Shown here: positions 7,456 to 8,846 of the stretch, one piece after another
Position numbering within the stretch: the first letter of the stretch is position 1
Layout of the letters: each line of letters starts with the position of its first letter
DNA from: JAVBQJ01 sp031549115
GTDB lineage: Bacteria; Verrucomicrobiota; Lentisphaeria; Victivallales; Victivallaceae
Length of the DNA: 8,846 nucleotides
Direction of reading: 5' to 3'
Assembly (NCBI GenBank): GCA_031549115.1
Contig: JAVBQJ010000130.1
Span: 1-8,846, forward strand
Notes under the pieces: generated by a model
The model's input: the letters and a program-made list of their open reading frames with translations, nothing else
Told to the model about the DNA's origin: nothing
The model's database searches: none
Program-made: the position numbers and the translations under genes

Positions 7456-7461
7456 TATATT
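7456..7461 (+). promoter_or_regulatory. Left-end -10 box of a junction promoter
   Basis: TATATT lies 2 bp inside the left tip. If the ends are joined in a circle with one CT core, TTGACT at 8825-8830 falls exactly 17 bp upstream. Neither half forms a good promoter alone in the integrated copy. IS110 elements are known to build such a promoter at the joined ends to express the bridge RNA after excision. Confidence 0.5.
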
Positions 7462-7474
7462 ATCCCCTGGAGTT

Positions 7475-7547
7475 TCCTGCTGTTCTCCTTTTGCGAGAAT
7501 GGGCCGTTGGGTTCGTCGGAGCAAAAGGAAGAAGAACAGCAGCAGGA
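7475..7547 (+). repeat. Long imperfect hairpin in the left end
   Basis: TCCTGC (7475-7480), TGTTCT (7481-7486) and CCTTTTGC (7487-7494) pair in order with GCAGGA (7542-7547), AGAACA (7533-7538) and GCAAAAGG (7521-7528). This gives 20 base pairs with bulges at 7529-7532 and 7539-7541 and a 26-nt loop. It lies between the left tip and the canonical bridge RNA, and would be part of any transcript starting at the junction promoter. The role is unknown: it could be a 5' extension of the RNA, a processing signal or a DNA-level recognition site. Confidence 0.55.
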
Positions 7548-7555
7548 GCGCTGAT

Positions 7556-7584
7556 TTGCACGTAAGAAACGAATGTGCTACGGT
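7556..7584 (+). promoter_or_regulatory. Candidate internal promoter for the bridge RNA
   Basis: TTGCAC (7556-7561) and an extended -10 TGC-TACGGT (7576-7584) are spaced by 17 bp. A start about 6 nt downstream would fall at 7590, the first base of the 5' stem-loop. The -35 box matches only three positions, and the -10 matches at the first, second and last bases plus the TG extension. Confidence 0.4.
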
Positions 7585-7589
7585 AAAGA

Positions 7590-7764
7590 GATTTATTTCT
7601 TGCATTTGGAGAAATAAATCGCGATGAATCCAGTTCGACCGGATCGCGGATCCTAAAAAAAGATCGTGGACGAGAATGAACGGATTCATCGCTACCGTGC
7701 TCCAAGGTCGTACTGCCATCTTGGATTTTGAAGTCCGCATTTTGCAAGACTGACCTATGGGCAC
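7590..7764 (+). ncRNA. Predicted IS110 bridge RNA
   Basis: This RNA would guide the transposase by pairing one loop with target DNA and another with the element's own ends. By eye it folds as follows. A 5' stem-loop has a perfect 10-bp stem (7590-7599 with 7611-7620). The target loop is closed by a perfect 11-bp stem GCGATGAATCC/GGATTCATCGC (7621-7631, 7682-7692) with an inner GATC/GATC hairpin. The donor loop is closed by a stem with 11 of 13 pairs (7697-7709, 7752-7764) and has an inner GGATT/AGTCC hairpin. Guides: left target 7639-7647, right target about 7668-7674, left donor 7716-7721, right donor 7743-7748. The length of about 175 nt and the order match the IS621 RNA, including a 7-nt spacer before the left target guide and ATTTTGCAAG around the right donor guide. 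It ends 35 nt before the transposase ATG. No covariance search was possible. Confidence 0.75.
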
Positions 7765-7799
7765 ACATTTACAGTAGCCTGAACGAGAGGAAAAGTCAA

Positions 7800-8828
7800 A
7801 TGCCAGAACAAAAAACGATTTGGTTGGGAATCGATGTCGGCAAGAAGAGCTGTTCCGCGGCACTCGATCTATTGCCGGAGGTTCCTGTGGCTTCGGAAGG
7901 TTTTCCTGTTTGCGATTTTCCCAATAGCAAACAAGGAGTAATTCGTTTATTGCACTGGGTTGATAAAAATCTTTCCGGTCTTGCGGAAGCACCGCAAGTC
8001 CGAGCAGTCATGGAGGTGACGGGAGTTTATTCCAGGTCTTTGGAGGGTTACCTTACTGCGCAACGTTCTTCCCTGCAGCCGGCGCTGATCAATGGGAATG
8101 TCTCCAATGCTTATCGCAAAAGCCTGTCTTTGAAGAACGCGACAGACAGAATGGATGCGCGCTTACTGGCCCGATTCGGAACAGAACGGCATCCATTGCC
8201 CCACGAAAAACCGGCTTTGATTTATGCCAGGCTGAGTGAAATGTGCCGGTTGCGGGATTCGTATACCAGTTTGCGGAGCAACTTGAGCAATCGGCACGAG
8301 TCGTTGTGCGATCCTATGATGAAGAAGATGGATACAGAACTCCAGAATAAACTCAGCCGCACGATAGAAGGAATTGAGCAACAAATCAAAAAACTGATCC
8401 ATGAACACAAAGAATTGCAGCAAGAGATCAACCTTTTGATAACCACGCCGGGAATCGGTCTGATTTCGGCAGCGACATTGTTGGGCGAATTGGGAAGCTT
8501 GCGTGACTATGCCACACGCAATGACATTTCGGCGATGTCCGGCTTGAACCCGGTGGTCAAGCAGTCCGGAACCAGTGTGCACAGGAGTCATCTGAGCAAA
8601 AAGGGCTCTCGCCTGTTGCGGAAGATTTTATATATGGACTCGTTGAGCTCGGTTCCGCGAATCCCACAATTAAATGCATTTTACCAGCGTTTGATCCAAC
8701 AAGGAAAAAAGCCATTGACCGCCAGGTGCGCCTGTATGCGAAAATTATTGCTGATCTTGCGCAGCATGGTCGTGAACAACACACCATTTGATCCAGATTT
8801 TCTGAAAAAAGGAGAAATCAATGCTTGA
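7800..8828 (+). CDS. IS110-family DEDD transposase (RNA-guided recombinase)
   Basis: This 342-aa protein is close to the usual IS110 length. The N-terminal DEDD RuvC-like domain shows IDVGKK with D12, MEVTGVY with E72, and TDRMDARLLARFG with D116 and D119. A coiled-coil linker spans about 180-215 (NKLSRTIEGIEQQIKKLIHEHKEL). The C-terminal Transposase_20 domain begins at TTPGIGLISAATLLGELG and holds QSGTS, where S256 is the likely catalytic serine by analogy with IS621, then the family pattern HLSKKGSRLLRKIL. Known members cut and join DNA with RuvC-type residues plus the serine, guided by a bridge RNA. The ATG at 7800 is preceded by AGAGG at 7786-7790; an upstream in-frame TTG at 7728 lies inside the predicted RNA and is unlikely. 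All key residues are present and there is no frameshift, so it looks active. Confidence 0.93.
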   Translation: MPEQKTIWLGIDVGKKSCSAALDLLPEVPVASEGFPVCDFPNSKQGVIRLLHWVDKNLSGLAEAPQVRAVMEVTGVYSRSLEGYLTAQRSSLQPALINGNVSNAYRKSLSLKNATDRMDARLLARFGTERHPLPHEKPALIYARLSEMCRLRDSYTSLRSNLSNRHESLCDPMMKKMDTELQNKLSRTIEGIEQQIKKLIHEHKELQQEINLLITTPGIGLISAATLLGELGSLRDYATRNDISAMSGLNPVVKQSGTSVHRSHLSKKGSRLLRKILYMDSLSSVPRIPQLNAFYQRLIQQGKKPLTARCACMRKLLLILRSMVVNNTPFDPDFLKKGEINA

Positions 8829-8837
8829 CTTTTGACA
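8825..8837 (+). promoter_or_regulatory. Right-end -35 boxes of the junction promoter
   Basis: TTGACT (8825-8830) overlaps the transposase stop codon, and a consensus TTGACA (8832-8837) follows at once. Joined to the left end, TTGACT gives a 17-bp spacer to TATATT at 7456-7461. TTGACA would give spacers of 10 or 12 bp to the same AT-rich region, which is too short. In the integrated copy these boxes point out of the element and could drive a right-flank gene. Confidence 0.5.
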
Positions 8838-8846
8838 CACCATCTC

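Larger units (their letters stand above)
7454..8845 (+). mobile_element. IS110-family insertion sequence (IS110 group)
   Basis: The element is about 1.39 kb with no obvious terminal inverted repeats, as is normal for this family. It carries a long left non-coding end of about 346 nt, a DEDD transposase, and a right non-coding end of only about 15 nt. That asymmetry, with the RNA upstream of the gene, marks the IS110 group rather than IS1111. Boundaries are set by the shared CT core and by guide matches in the predicted bridge RNA. The left tip TGTATATTAT resembles the IS621 left tip as I remember it. The right tip lies at the very edge of the window, so the right flank is nearly unseen. The transposase gene is intact. 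Confidence 0.78.

Noticed and set aside
7728..7799. An upstream TTG start for the transposase
   Set aside because: It lies inside the donor loop of the predicted RNA, adds 24 residues absent from typical family members, and lacks the AGAGG site found before the ATG at 7800.
7276..7992. A 238-codon minus-strand frame
   Set aside because: It crosses the insertion-sequence left tip, the predicted bridge RNA and the transposase start, and its translation is not protein-like.

Overview
The window reads like accessory DNA from a Gram-negative bacterium with fairly GC-rich coding sequence. Signal-peptide proteins, a periplasmic sensor kinase and a DedA-family membrane protein support the Gram-negative reading. 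A member of the PVC group such as Lentisphaerae would fit the style of the genes, but no marker here proves it, so the taxonomy is only a guess.

Layout from left to right. (1) 1-464: an AT-rich leader with short repeats, then a coding remnant that keeps a good reading frame but has lost a usable start, apparently through a one-base deletion. (2) 468-1620, minus strand: a DedA-family membrane protein followed by a small TM2-domain membrane protein, each with a recognisable promoter. (3) 1642-1956: an intergenic stretch with GC-rich tandem hairpins. (4) 1957-2337, plus strand: a small exported protein or lipoprotein of unknown function. (5) 2368-6702, minus strand: one very large hybrid histidine kinase. 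It has a signal peptide, an extracytoplasmic substrate-binding-like sensor, one membrane span, four PAS-like domains, a GAF-like domain, HisKA, HATPase and a C-terminal receiver. (6) 6703-7453: mostly non-coding, with two strong inverted repeats, a frameshifted coding remnant and a GC-rich stretch. (7) 7454-8845: an IS110-family insertion sequence.

The most interesting part is the insertion sequence. The long non-coding region upstream of its DEDD transposase folds by eye into the layout known for the bridge RNA of IS621: a 5' stem-loop, a target-binding loop closed by a perfect 11-bp stem, and a donor-binding loop closed by an 11-of-13-pair stem, about 175 nt in all. The predicted guides agree with one pair of element boundaries sharing a CT core at 7452-7453 and 8844-8845. 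The left target guide matches 9 nt of the left flank, the left donor guide matches 6 nt of the right end, and the right donor guide pairs over 6 nt with the left end. The right target guide predicts the base seen just after the right core and the bases beyond the window. A TTGACT box at the right end and a TATATT box at the left end would form a promoter with a 17-bp spacer only when the ends are joined in a circle. An extra hairpin of about 73 nt lies between the left tip and the canonical RNA.

The kinase, DedA/TM2 pair and small exported protein are ordinary envelope or sensing genes with no clear functional link to each other. The ends of the window carry signs of gene decay and insertion.
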